Assembly (NCBI GenBank): GCA_017792425.1 | Contig: CP051233.1 | Coordinates: 585,457-649,456 of the forward strand | Reading direction: 5' to 3' | Source of the DNA: Thalassovita sp. | Lineage (GTDB): Bacteria; Pseudomonadota; Alphaproteobacteria; Rhodobacterales; Rhodobacteraceae | Length of the DNA stretch: 64,000 bases | Shown: in pieces, positions 44,201 through 51,834 of the stretch | Numbering within the stretch: the stretch's first letter is position 1 | Layout: each line of letters begins with the position of its first letter | Translations under genes and position numbers: made by a program | The notes under the pieces: model-generated | Databases searched by the model: none | Seen by the model: the letters and a program-made list of their open reading frames with translations, nothing else | Told to the model about the DNA's origin: nothing

Positions 44201-44546
44201 CCTTTCCGTACCACCTGCGACGGATTGGCCGGGCCAGTAAAACAACGCCGTGCTGCCGGGCGGATCTGTTGTTTCACTGTCAGGCGGGGGCCCCGACCGG
44301 GTGGACGGGGGCCGCTATTGGCCGCGCGAAATTGGCCCAGGCTGGCCACGGCGACCGGCGCAGCGGCGGAAATACAGGGCCGGGTGTAAACGGGCCGTCC
44401 GGTGGGGGAACGATCTGGAAACCTGTCAAGTCGTACGGTTCACGCCTTGAAACGGACGAGTCGCGCGGCCCCTTTCGCGGCGGCGGCTGACCCCCTATCT
44501 GTGCCTTCCGATGGACAGCGCCCCGGCGGCGCGATAGGGAAGGCGC
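44201..44546 (+). other. Intergenic region without recognisable gene
   Basis: This gap separates the divergent sulfide cluster and smpB. Both strands were read: the open frames present have no ribosome site and low-complexity, arginine/glycine-rich translations. GC-rich imperfect repeats (for example GGGGGCC twice between 44285 and 44320) could fold but no terminator or known RNA was recognised. A weak TATCTG at 44496-44501 could be the -10 of smpB. Confidence 0.4.
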
Positions 44547-45020
44547 ATGGCCAAGCAAAAGACAGACCCCAACTATAAGATCATCGCCGAGAACCGGCGC
44601 GCGCGGTACGATTACGCGATCGAGGACGATCTGGAATGCGGGATCGTGCTGCAGGGGTCCGAGGTCAAGTCGCTGCGCGTGAACTCTGCCAATATCGCGG
44701 AAAGCTATGCCTCTGTCGAAGAGGGCGAGCTGTGGCTGATCAACGGCTATATCGCGCCCTACGAACAGGCCAAGACCTGGGGCCACGAAGAACGCCGCAA
44801 GCGCAAGTTGCTGTGTTCGAAAAAAGAGCTGGCGCGGCTGTGGAACGCCACCCAGCGCAAGGGCATGACGCTGGTGCCGCTGGTGATGTATTTCAACCAT
44901 CGCGGCATGGTGAAGCTGAAGATCGGCATCGCCAAGGGCAAGAAAATCCATGACAAGCGCGAAACCGAAGCCAAGCGCGATTGGAGCCGCCAGAAACAGC
45001 GCCTTCTGAAGGAAGGCTGA
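44547..45020 (+). CDS. smpB: SsrA-binding protein
   Basis: This 157-aa tmRNA partner is needed for trans-translation. Conserved blocks are NYKIIAENRRARYDYAIEDDLECGIVLQGSEVKSLR, ESYASVEEGELWLINGYIAPYEQ and the basic C-terminal tail KRDWSRQKQRLLKEG that enters the ribosomal mRNA channel. Length and order are standard. The tmRNA gene was not seen nearby. Confidence 0.97.
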   Translation: MAKQKTDPNYKIIAENRRARYDYAIEDDLECGIVLQGSEVKSLRVNSANIAESYASVEEGELWLINGYIAPYEQAKTWGHEERRKRKLLCSKKELARLWNATQRKGMTLVPLVMYFNHRGMVKLKIGIAKGKKIHDKRETEAKRDWSRQKQRLLKEG

Positions 45021-45087
45021 CGCCGCGTAGTCTTGCCCTTCCGGCCCTTGCATTGTAGGCAGGTCAGAGCAAAATACGGGGGCCCGG

Positions 45088-45945
45088 ATGGCACAGGACG
45101 ATCCCAAGACACTTGTTTCGACCGACTGGCTGGACGCACATCTGAAAGACCCGGATCTGCGGATCCTGGACGCGTCCATGTTCCTGCCCGGGGTGGGCCG
45201 CGACGCCAAGGCGGAATACGACGCGAAACACATTCCGAACGCCCGGTTCTTTGATATCGACGAAATCAGCGACCAGCGGTCCGACCTGCCGCATATGGTG
45301 CCGCCGGTCGAGAAGTTCATGAGCCGCCTGCGGGCGATGGGCGTGGGCGACGGGCACCAGGTGGTGGTCTATGACAGCCAGGGCATCTATTCCGCCGCGC
45401 GCGTGTGGTGGCTGTTCCGGCTGATGGGGCAGAACGATGTCGCGGTGCTGGACGGCGGCCTGCCGAAATGGCTGGCCGAAGAGCGCGAGATCGAGGACAT
45501 GCCGCCGATCGTGCGCGACCGGCACATGACCGTGCGCCGCCAGAACCACCTGGTGAAGGACGTCACGCAGGTGTCTGCCGCGTCGAAGCTGGGCGATTAC
45601 GCCATCGTCGACGCCCGTTCCGCCGAGCGGTTCCGTGGCGAGGTCGAGGAGCCTCGTGCCGGTTTGCGAAAGGGCCACATCCCCGGTTCGCGCAACGTGC
45701 CGTTCACCGATCTGCTGAACGCCGACGGCACGATGAAATCGCCCGACGACTGCCGCGCCGTGTTCGAGGCCGCCGGCGTCGATCTGGGCAAGCCGGTCAT
45801 CACCACCTGCGGGTCCGGCGTGACCGCCGCCGTGCTGTGCCTTGCGCTGGAGCGCATGGGTAAGACCGATCATTCTGTTTATGACGGGTCGTGGACCGAA
45901 TGGGGGGCTTTCCCCACCCTTCCCGTCGCCACTGGAGAAGCCTGA
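45088..45945 (+). CDS. sseA: 3-mercaptopyruvate sulfurtransferase
   Basis: This is a 285-aa tandem rhodanese protein. The N-terminal inactive domain ends around 140; the C-terminal domain carries Cys241 in CGSGVTA, the active-site loop typical of 3-mercaptopyruvate sulfurtransferase rather than thiosulfate rhodanese (which has a CRxGxR loop). It produces a protein persulfide and pyruvate. The aminotransferase gene starts 6 nt after its stop; cysteine transamination to 3-mercaptopyruvate by that enzyme is a sensible link. Confidence 0.93.
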   Translation: MAQDDPKTLVSTDWLDAHLKDPDLRILDASMFLPGVGRDAKAEYDAKHIPNARFFDIDEISDQRSDLPHMVPPVEKFMSRLRAMGVGDGHQVVVYDSQGIYSAARVWWLFRLMGQNDVAVLDGGLPKWLAEEREIEDMPPIVRDRHMTVRRQNHLVKDVTQVSAASKLGDYAIVDARSAERFRGEVEEPRAGLRKGHIPGSRNVPFTDLLNADGTMKSPDDCRAVFEAAGVDLGKPVITTCGSGVTAAVLCLALERMGKTDHSVYDGSWTEWGAFPTLPVATGEA

Positions 45946-45951
45946 GAGAAA

Positions 45952-47136
45952 ATGTTCAGCAACCTGAAAGAACAACCCGCAGACAAGATCCTGCAGCTGA
46001 TGCAGCTGTTCAAGGAAGACCCGCGCGACACCAAGATCGACCTTGGCGTGGGTGTCTACAAGAACGCCGAGGGCGTGACCCCGGTGATGCGCGCCGTGAA
46101 GGCCGCCGAAAAGCAACTGTGGGAACAGGAAACCACCAAGACCTACGTGGCGCTGGCCGGTGATCCGGGCTTTGCCGACGCGATGATCAACCTGGTGCTG
46201 GGCGATGCCGTCGCGCAGGATCAGGTGTCCGCCGCCGCCACCCCCGGTGGCACCGGCGCGTGCCGCCAGGCGTTTGAAATGATGCGCATGGCCAACCCGG
46301 ACGTGCGCGTTTTCGTGTCCAACCCGACCTGGCCGAACCACCTGTCGATCCTGAAGCACCTGAACATCCCGGTGGTGGAGTACCGCTATTTCGACGCCGA
46401 ATCGCGTGGCGTGGATTTCGAGGGCATGCTGGCCGACCTGTCGCAGGCGAAACCGGGTGACGTGGTGCTGCTGCACGGCTGCTGCCACAACCCGACCGGC
46501 GCCAACCTGAACCTGACCCAGTGGCAGGCCGTGGTGGACGTGCTGCTGAAAACCGGCGCGACACCGATGATCGACATCGCGTACCAGGGCTTTGGCGACG
46601 GGCTGGAAGAGGACGCGGCGGCGACCCGCCTGGTGGCCGCTTCCGTGCCGGAATGCCTGATCGCGGCGTCCTGTTCCAAGAACTTTGGTGTGTACCGTGA
46701 ACGCACCGGCATCTTGATGGCCGTGGCGCAGGACAAGGGGCTGAAGGCGCTGACCCAAGGCACGCTGGCCTATCTGAACCGGCAGAACTATTCCTTCCCG
46801 CCGGATCACGGCGCGCGTCTGGTCACGATGATCCTGACCGACCCGGCGCTGCGTGCCGAATGGGCCAAGGAACTGGAAGAGGTGCGCCTGTCGATGCTGG
46901 GCCTGCGCCAGCAGATGGCGGACGAGCTGCAGAAACTGTCCGGGTCCGACCGGTTCAGCTTCTTGGCGCAGCATCGGGGCATGTTCTCTCGGCTTGGGAC
47001 GACGCCGGACATGGTGGAACGCCTGCGCGCGGATCACGGCATCTATATGGTGGGCGATTCGCGGATGAACATCGCCGGGCTGAACGCCCAGACCGTGCCG
47101 ATCCTGGCCAAGGCAATCATCGACACCGGGATCTGA
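45952..47136 (+). CDS. Aspartate/aromatic amino acid aminotransferase (class I, subgroup Ia/AspC-TyrB)
   Basis: This is a 394-aa PLP enzyme. The opening MFSNLKEQPADKILQLMQLFKEDPR and DLGVGVYKNAEGVTPVM are AspC/TyrB-like; HNPTGANL, DIAYQGFGDGLEEDA and Lys243 in SCSKNFGVYRERTG form the cofactor site. It interconverts aspartate or aromatic amino acids with their 2-oxo acids. Its tight link to sseA suggests that one of its substrates is cysteine, giving 3-mercaptopyruvate; that is inference. A terminator follows. Confidence 0.93.
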   Translation: MFSNLKEQPADKILQLMQLFKEDPRDTKIDLGVGVYKNAEGVTPVMRAVKAAEKQLWEQETTKTYVALAGDPGFADAMINLVLGDAVAQDQVSAAATPGGTGACRQAFEMMRMANPDVRVFVSNPTWPNHLSILKHLNIPVVEYRYFDAESRGVDFEGMLADLSQAKPGDVVLLHGCCHNPTGANLNLTQWQAVVDVLLKTGATPMIDIAYQGFGDGLEEDAAATRLVAASVPECLIAASCSKNFGVYRERTGILMAVAQDKGLKALTQGTLAYLNRQNYSFPPDHGARLVTMILTDPALRAEWAKELEEVRLSMLGLRQQMADELQKLSGSDRFSFLAQHRGMFSRLGTTPDMVERLRADHGIYMVGDSRMNIAGLNAQTVPILAKAIIDTGI

Positions 47137-47154
47137 TCCGATCCGTGTTTTCAG

Positions 47155-47186
47155 AAGGGGCGGGCCTGCGGGCGCCGCCCCTTTTT
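47155..47186 (+). terminator. Rho-independent terminator after the aminotransferase gene
   Basis: AAGGGGCGG pairs with CCGCCCCTT (9 bp, 11-nt loop) followed by T-rich sequence, about 18 nt after the stop. Confidence 0.9.
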
Positions 47187-47230
47187 CATCTCCGGGTTTG
47201 CGGATGGGCCGTACTGTGCGATAGTTTCGC

Positions 47231-48040
47231 ATGGACCGTCCGAACATCTATTTTGGCACCGCTGAACAGCAGGCGCTGGAGCGTCGGGCCGATCTGTTGT
47301 GGCAGATCGTTGGGGGGGATTCGCGCTATGCCTGTCATGGGCGCGCTGTCGCGTTGAAGGTGCGCGGCGTTGACGATGTCGGGCTTCAGATCGCGCTGGC
47401 CAGGCTGCAAGGTGTCGGCCCCTCGGACAGCCTGACGCCAGAGGTGGCGGAAGCGCGGGCCGCTGCCATAACGGCGGCAGGCCTGGTCACGGATGTGTAT
47501 GAACATTGGGAAGCGGACGTGTCCGCGATCGCGGTTGCCAGGGATCTGCTGTCGAAACGCGCCCTGCCAGACGGGCTGAGTGTTCACGAGATCGGGGGTG
47601 ACACGACCGAAGAGGAGTTCGCCAAGCTGGATGCGCTGACCCAATCCTGCGGCGTGTTGCTGCCTTCGGCCGCGTTCCTGCGCGGCGACATTTGCCCGGC
47701 GGTCTGCCTGTACGCAAAATCCCCAGGTGGTGCGTTCGCGGGCGTTGCCGCCGCCGTCGCCCAGAACCCGAAAGGGTCAGCGGAGGAAGGCAGGGTTTGG
47801 TGGGGGATGTTGTCAACCGCGGTTGACTGGCGGGGGCGTGGCATCGCCAAGCTGCTGGGTGCCAAGGCGCTGATTGCGATGGCAGAGCGGCATGCCGTGC
47901 AATTCTTCGATACCGGCATTCGCGCCGGAAATGTCGAATCGGCCAAGCTGTGCGCGGGGCTGGGGTTCGAGTCGTCCGGCGGATTGGACCTGATGGCGAT
48001 TGACCCTGTCACCATGTCGGGCGGGCGAATGACGAAATAA
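47231..48040 (+). CDS. GNAT-family N-acetyltransferase
   Basis: This is a 269-aa protein. The C-terminal half has the GNAT fold with a WWGMLSTAVDWRGRGIAKLLGAKALIAMAERHAVQFFDTGIRAGN-type arrangement, in which RGRGIAKLL is the acetyl-CoA pyrophosphate loop. The N-terminal 120 residues lack an obvious motif and may be a degenerate GNAT-like or substrate-recognition part. A weak promoter (TTGCGG, 17 nt, ATAGTT) precedes it. Substrate unknown. Confidence 0.85.
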   Translation: MDRPNIYFGTAEQQALERRADLLWQIVGGDSRYACHGRAVALKVRGVDDVGLQIALARLQGVGPSDSLTPEVAEARAAAITAAGLVTDVYEHWEADVSAIAVARDLLSKRALPDGLSVHEIGGDTTEEEFAKLDALTQSCGVLLPSAAFLRGDICPAVCLYAKSPGGAFAGVAAAVAQNPKGSAEEGRVWWGMLSTAVDWRGRGIAKLLGAKALIAMAERHAVQFFDTGIRAGNVESAKLCAGLGFESSGGLDLMAIDPVTMSGGRMTK

Positions 48041-48230
48041 CACGTCGCTGTGCCGTCCGTTTTTGACCCATCTTGATTTTTCGGCGCAGATTGCGCATAT
48101 CGGGGGAGCTAACGTTATTCTATTTCGACCTGAGTACTCCCGTTTCTACGGCGTTCAGTCTTCGATACAGACCGACTACGCCGGGCAGCCGCACTTCCGC
48201 GGGCTGCAACAAAAACTGGAGACTACGGAT
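48041..48230 (+). promoter_or_regulatory. Long leader of the cold-shock gene
   Basis: There are 190 nt between the GNAT stop and the cspA start. A hairpin GCAGCC/GGCTGC (48185-48190 with 48202-48207) sits just before the ribosome site CTGGAG. Long structured leaders are typical of cold-induced csp mRNAs; possible promoter elements TTGATT and TATCGG lie near 48072-48102, but the assignment is uncertain. Confidence 0.4.
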
Positions 48231-48437
48231 ATGGCCACTGGCACCGTAAAATGGTTCAACACCACCAAGGGTTTCGGCTTCATCGCACCGGATGAGGGCG
48301 GCAAAGATGTGTTCGTGCACATCTCGGCTGTCGAGCGTTCGGGCCTGACCGGGCTGAAAGACAACCAGAAAGTGACCTATGAACTGCAAGCAGGCCGTGA
48401 CGGCCGCGAATCTGCAGTGAACCTGTCGGTCGCATAA
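48231..48437 (+). CDS. Cold-shock protein
   Basis: This is a 68-aa CspA-type OB-fold protein. RNP1 is KGFGFI and RNP2 is VFVHIS, and the whole length is the cold-shock domain. It binds single-stranded RNA and prevents structure at low temperature. ATG 48231 is chosen because the domain starts there (MATGTVKWFN). It has its own terminator and is convergent with dapA. Confidence 0.96.
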   Translation: MATGTVKWFNTTKGFGFIAPDEGGKDVFVHISAVERSGLTGLKDNQKVTYELQAGRDGRESAVNLSVA

Positions 48438-48463
48438 TTCGGAACCCCTTGCGGGAACCGTGG

Positions 48464-48490
48464 AAGGGTGGGCGTTTGCCCGCCCTTTTT
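48464..48490 (+). terminator. Rho-independent terminator of the cold-shock gene
   Basis: AAGGGTGGGC pairs with GCCCGCCCTT (10 bp, one G-T pair, GTTT loop) followed by TTT. Confidence 0.93.
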
Positions 48491-48504
48491 CGTTTGCACG
48501 GAAA

Positions 48505-48532
48505 GAAAAAGCCCGCCGGGTGGGCGGGCTTT
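48505..48532 (-). terminator. Rho-independent terminator of dapA
   Basis: On the minus strand AAGCCCGCC pairs with GGCGGGCTT (9 bp, 5-nt loop) followed by five T. It lies back-to-back with the cold-shock terminator, 14 nt away. Confidence 0.9.
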
Positions 48533-48552
48533 GCGTAGGGCTGTCAGCCGGG

Positions 48553-49425
48553 TCAGATCAGGTCGGCGTGGCGCATGGCGGCGTCGATCCGGGCCTTGGT
48601 GCTGTCCAGCAGGCCGGTCAGCGGCAAGCGGACCTCTTCGCTGCACAATCCCAGTCTCGACATGGCGTATTTCGCGCCGACAAGGCCGGGTTCGACAAAG
48701 ATCGCCTCGTGCAGGGGCATCAGGCGGTCCTGGTAGTCCAGCGCCTTGGCGTAGTCACCGGCCAGCGTGGCGGCCTGGAATTCGGCGCACAGTTTCGGTG
48801 CGACATTCGCGGTGACGCTGATGCAGCCGACGCCGCCGTGGGCGTTGAAGCCGAGGGCCGTCGCGTCCTCGCCCGACAGCTGGATGAAATCGGCGCCGCA
48901 GGTCGCGCGCTGCTGGCTGACGCGTTCCAGCTTGCCGGTGGCGTCCTTGACCCCGATGATGCGCGGCAGTTTTGCCAGTTCACCCATGGTTTCCGGGGTC
49001 ATGTCGACGACGGAGCGGCCGGGGATGTTGTAGATGATGATCGGCAGGGCGCAGCAATCGTGCATCGCGGTGAAATGCGCGATCAGCCCGCGCTGGGTGG
49101 GCTTGTTGTAATAGGGCGTCACCACCAGCGCCGCGTCGGCGCCGACCTTTTCGGCGTGCTGGATCAGGCGGATGCCTTCCAGCGTGTTGTTGCTGCCCGC
49201 CCCGGCGATGACCGGCACGCGCCCGGCGGCGGCCTTCACGACCTCCTCGATCATGGTTTCATGTTCGCGGTGGGTCAGGGTCGGGCTTTCACCGGTGGTG
49301 CCGACGGGAACGAACCCGTTGGTGCCTTCGCCGATGTGCCATTCGATCAGTTTCTTCAGCGTCTCCAGATCCAGCTCGCCGTTCTTGAACGGCGTGACCA
49401 GGGCAGGAAAAGACCCTTTGAACAT
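48553..49425 (-). CDS. dapA: 4-hydroxy-tetrahydrodipicolinate synthase
   Basis: This 290-aa enzyme condenses pyruvate with aspartate semialdehyde. Schiff-base Lys160 (GVKDATGK), Tyr132 (IYNIPGR) and the GTTGE turn (42-46) are in place. The ATG at 49425 has AAAGGAG upstream; the frame continues far upstream antisense to the transglycosylase gene, but that part is not coding. It is the lysine-pathway companion of asd and dapB in this window. Confidence 0.96.
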   Translation of the reverse strand: MFKGSFPALVTPFKNGELDLETLKKLIEWHIGEGTNGFVPVGTTGESPTLTHREHETMIEEVVKAAAGRVPVIAGAGSNNTLEGIRLIQHAEKVGADAALVVTPYYNKPTQRGLIAHFTAMHDCCALPIIIYNIPGRSVVDMTPETMGELAKLPRIIGVKDATGKLERVSQQRATCGADFIQLSGEDATALGFNAHGGVGCISVTANVAPKLCAEFQAATLAGDYAKALDYQDRLMPLHEAIFVEPGLVGAKYAMSRLGLCSEEVRLPLTGLLDSTKARIDAAMRHADLI

Positions 49426-49579
49426 GACACGCTCCTTTCGCATGTGGCGGGTAGAGACCCGGAGAGTTGACGCGCGCCCGGCGGAGGGCCGCCTGCCTGC
49501 TGCGTTCGTGATTTGCAGGCGCAAGGACGCGCAATTAAGCTGGGGTTGCATATCCTCTGTTCCGTCTGAAAGGCAAGAG

Positions 49580-51529
49580 ATGTTCCGAGCATTGGCCCTG
49601 ATTTTGGCCGTCTGCGTCACCGATTCCCCCGCATTGGCCGAAGGGCCGCAACCGATCGCCAGCGCACTGGAGGCAGCACGGGCGGGCAACTGGGCGAATG
49701 CCGACACCATCGCGGCGCGGGCCGGGCCGGTGGGCAGCGATTTGCTGACCTGGGTGCGGCTGCGGGCGGGCGAGGGGACGTTCGACGAGGTGCAGGCCTT
49801 TGCCGCGCGCCGGGCGGATTGGCCGGGGCTGTCGCTGATGCGCAAACGGGCCGAGGCGCGACTGGACGGCGTGCCCCCGGCGCGGGTTCTGGACTTCTTC
49901 GGCAAGCGGTCGCCGCAGACCGGGGCGGGGGTGCTGGCGCTGGCCAAGGCGCTGACCGCGTCGGGCCGCAAATCGGACGCCGAGGCCGCGGTGGTGCAGG
50001 CCTGGCGCACGATGGATCTGGACGGCGATTCCCATGATGCACTGGTGGCGGGCTGGGGCAAGGCGTTGGCCCCGCATCACAAGGCGCGGCTGGACATGGC
50101 GCTGTGGCGCGACCTGCGCGGCGATGCCCGCAAGATGCTGCCGCTGGTCGGCGATGACTGGCGCAAGCTGGCAGAGGCGCGGATCGGCCTGCGGGCGCAG
50201 GACAAGGGCGTGGACGGGCTGATCGCCGCTGTGCCCGCCGGATTGCAGGGCGATCCGGGGCTGGCCTATGAACGGTTCCTGTGGCGGGTGCGCAAGGGGC
50301 GCACGGCGGATGCGGTGACCTTGATCGAGGCGCAAAGCAAGACCGCCGCCGGGCTGGGCAAGCCCGCCGAATGGTCCGGCTGGCGGCGCTACCTGGTGCG
50401 CGACCTGATGCGCGAGGGCGAGTACAAGACGGCCTACAGGATCGCCTCGGCCCATCATATGACGGCGGCGGACGGCTATGGCTATGCCGATCTGGAATGG
50501 CTGGCGGGCTATCTGTCGCTGCGTTTCCTGGATGCGCCGGAACGGGCACTGGACCATTTCCAGCGGTTCCGGGCGGCGGTGGAAACGCCGATTTCGCTGG
50601 GCCGGGCCGGGTATTGGATCGGCCGCACGCAAGAGGCGCTGGGCGACCGCGAAGGCGCGGCGATTGCCTATGCCGAAGGGGCGAAATACCAGACCAGTTT
50701 CTATGGCCTGCTGGCGGCGGAGCGCGGCGGGGTGGCGTTCGATGCGTCGCTGGCCGGGGCAGAGGCGTTTCCGGCGTGGCGCAGCGCGGCGTTCACCCGG
50801 TCGGATGTCTACCAGGCGGGCATCCTGGCGCTGAACGCGGGCGAGGTGTCGCTGGCCGAGCAGTTCTTTGTCCACCTGGCGGGCGGGTTGGACCGCACCG
50901 GGCTGGGCCAGATGGGCGAAATGGCGGCCGAACTGGAACAGCCGCACCTGCAGGTGATGATCGCCAAGGAAGCGGCGCAAAAGGGGATCACCATTGCCGC
51001 GCCCTATTACGCGCTGCACCCGATGCGAAAGATGAAACTGCCGGTGCCCACGGAAATGGCCTTGTCCATCGCACGGCGCGAAAGCGAGTTCGATCCCACC
51101 GTGATCAGCGGGGCCGGGGCGCAGGGGCTGATGCAGCTGATGCCCGGCACGGCGGCGCAGATGGCGCGGGAACTGGGGGTCGACCACGATCCGGGCCGGG
51201 TGCTGGGCGACTGGAGCTATAACGCGACGCTGGGCAGCGCCTATCTGGCCAAGCTGGCCGACAGGTTCGGTGGCAACGTGGTGATGGTGGCGGCAGGGTA
51301 TAACGCCGGGCCGGGCCGACCGAACCAGTGGATCGAACGGTTCGGCGACCCGCGCGCGGGGGGTGTGGACGTGGTGGACTGGATCGAGATGATTCCGTTC
51401 ACGGAAACCCAGAACTACGTGATGCGGGTGGCGGAATCGCTGCCGGTCTATCGCGCACGCTTGGGGCTGACGCCGCATCCGGTGCCATTCAGCCGTGAAC
51501 TGACCGGGGCGACGGTTCTGCGCCGATAG
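49580..51529 (+). CDS. Soluble lytic murein transglycosylase (SLT family), exported
   Basis: This is a 649-aa periplasmic enzyme that cleaves peptidoglycan glycan strands to 1,6-anhydro ends. A signal peptide (ALALILAVCVTDSPALA) precedes a long superhelical domain of helical repeats (about 25-460), then the catalytic SLT domain with RRESEFDP (Glu501), GLMQLMPGTA and AAGYNAGPGRP. Layout matches Slt70. ATG 49580 is chosen over an extended frame that lies antisense to dapA. A perfect 19-bp palindrome starts at the base after the stop. Confidence 0.94.
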   Translation: MFRALALILAVCVTDSPALAEGPQPIASALEAARAGNWANADTIAARAGPVGSDLLTWVRLRAGEGTFDEVQAFAARRADWPGLSLMRKRAEARLDGVPPARVLDFFGKRSPQTGAGVLALAKALTASGRKSDAEAAVVQAWRTMDLDGDSHDALVAGWGKALAPHHKARLDMALWRDLRGDARKMLPLVGDDWRKLAEARIGLRAQDKGVDGLIAAVPAGLQGDPGLAYERFLWRVRKGRTADAVTLIEAQSKTAAGLGKPAEWSGWRRYLVRDLMREGEYKTAYRIASAHHMTAADGYGYADLEWLAGYLSLRFLDAPERALDHFQRFRAAVETPISLGRAGYWIGRTQEALGDREGAAIAYAEGAKYQTSFYGLLAAERGGVAFDASLAGAEAFPAWRSAAFTRSDVYQAGILALNAGEVSLAEQFFVHLAGGLDRTGLGQMGEMAAELEQPHLQVMIAKEAAQKGITIAAPYYALHPMRKMKLPVPTEMALSIARRESEFDPTVISGAGAQGLMQLMPGTAAQMARELGVDHDPGRVLGDWSYNATLGSAYLAKLADRFGGNVVMVAAGYNAGPGRPNQWIERFGDPRAGGVDVVDWIEMIPFTETQNYVMRVAESLPVYRARLGLTPHPVPFSRELTGATVLRR

Positions 51530-51582
51530 CCACCCCCTGCCCGGACGCCCCACCCGCCCACCCGCGTCCGGGCAGGGGGTGG
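51530..51582 (+). repeat. Perfect 19-bp inverted repeat after the transglycosylase gene
   Basis: Left arm 51530-51548 (CCACCCCCTGCCCGGACGC) is fully complementary to 51564-51582, with a 15-nt C-rich loop. The stem is very GC-rich but no T-run follows, so it is not a canonical terminator on either strand. It may block 3' exonucleases on the transcript. Confidence 0.9.
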
Positions 51583-51834
51583 GCGCGCTGTTTCGGCGTT
51601 GCCTGGGCCGAGGGCGGGCGTATCAGGCGCCAAGAAAGCAATAGTTTGTTAATGAGAATCGGGTTTTCTGTCTTTGCGGTACAGGCTGGGGAGCCGTTGA
51701 CCGCCCAAGGAAAAGCCGCCCCGCCCCGGTAAGCATCGGCGAGGGTTCGAACGGCCGGCCAAGCGGGGCGCACCCCCTGGTTTTTTCTTGGCTCCAATAC
51801 CCGATGTGCAGCAGAAAGGATCAGAACAACGGTA
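51583..51834 (+). other. Convergent intergenic region, possible small RNA
   Basis: This lies between the transglycosylase (+) and FAD oxidase (-) genes. TTGCCT (51599-51604), 16 nt, TATCAG (51621-51626) fits the spacing of other promoters in the window and points into the gap. A GGGG/CCCC hairpin (51765-51776) shortly before six T (51781-51786) could end such a transcript of about 150 nt. CGCCCCG near 51722 can pair with CGGGGCG near 51764. No protein frame is convincing. Confidence 0.3.
51780..51802 (-). repeat. Copy of the 23-nt downstream element (minus strand)
   Basis: Read on the minus strand it is GGGTATT-GGAG-CCAAGAAAAA-A-C and begins 32 nt after the FAD-oxidase stop, in the same orientation as that gene. 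It agrees with the copy at 54500 in 20 of 23 positions. Confidence 0.65.

Noticed and set aside
44188..44490. 100-codon plus-strand frame between the sulfide cluster and smpB.
   Set aside because: The start lies in the promoter region of the opposite gene, there is no ribosome site and the sequence is low in hydrophobic residues.
45064..47247. Minus-strand open frame of 727 codons opposite sseA and the aminotransferase.
   Set aside because: Same reason; the composition is that of an antisense frame, and both plus-strand genes have intact catalytic motifs.
51618..51639. Possible fourth copy of the 23-nt element (GTATCAGGCGCCAAGAAAGC).
   Set aside because: It needs a one-base shift and lacks the A5 run; it is equally well explained as the -10 region of a promoter, so it was not counted.
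51741..51765. GGGTTCGAACGG resembles a tRNA T-loop.
   Set aside because: The flanking bases do not form a 5-bp T stem on either strand, and no acceptor, D or anticodon arm can be built around it.
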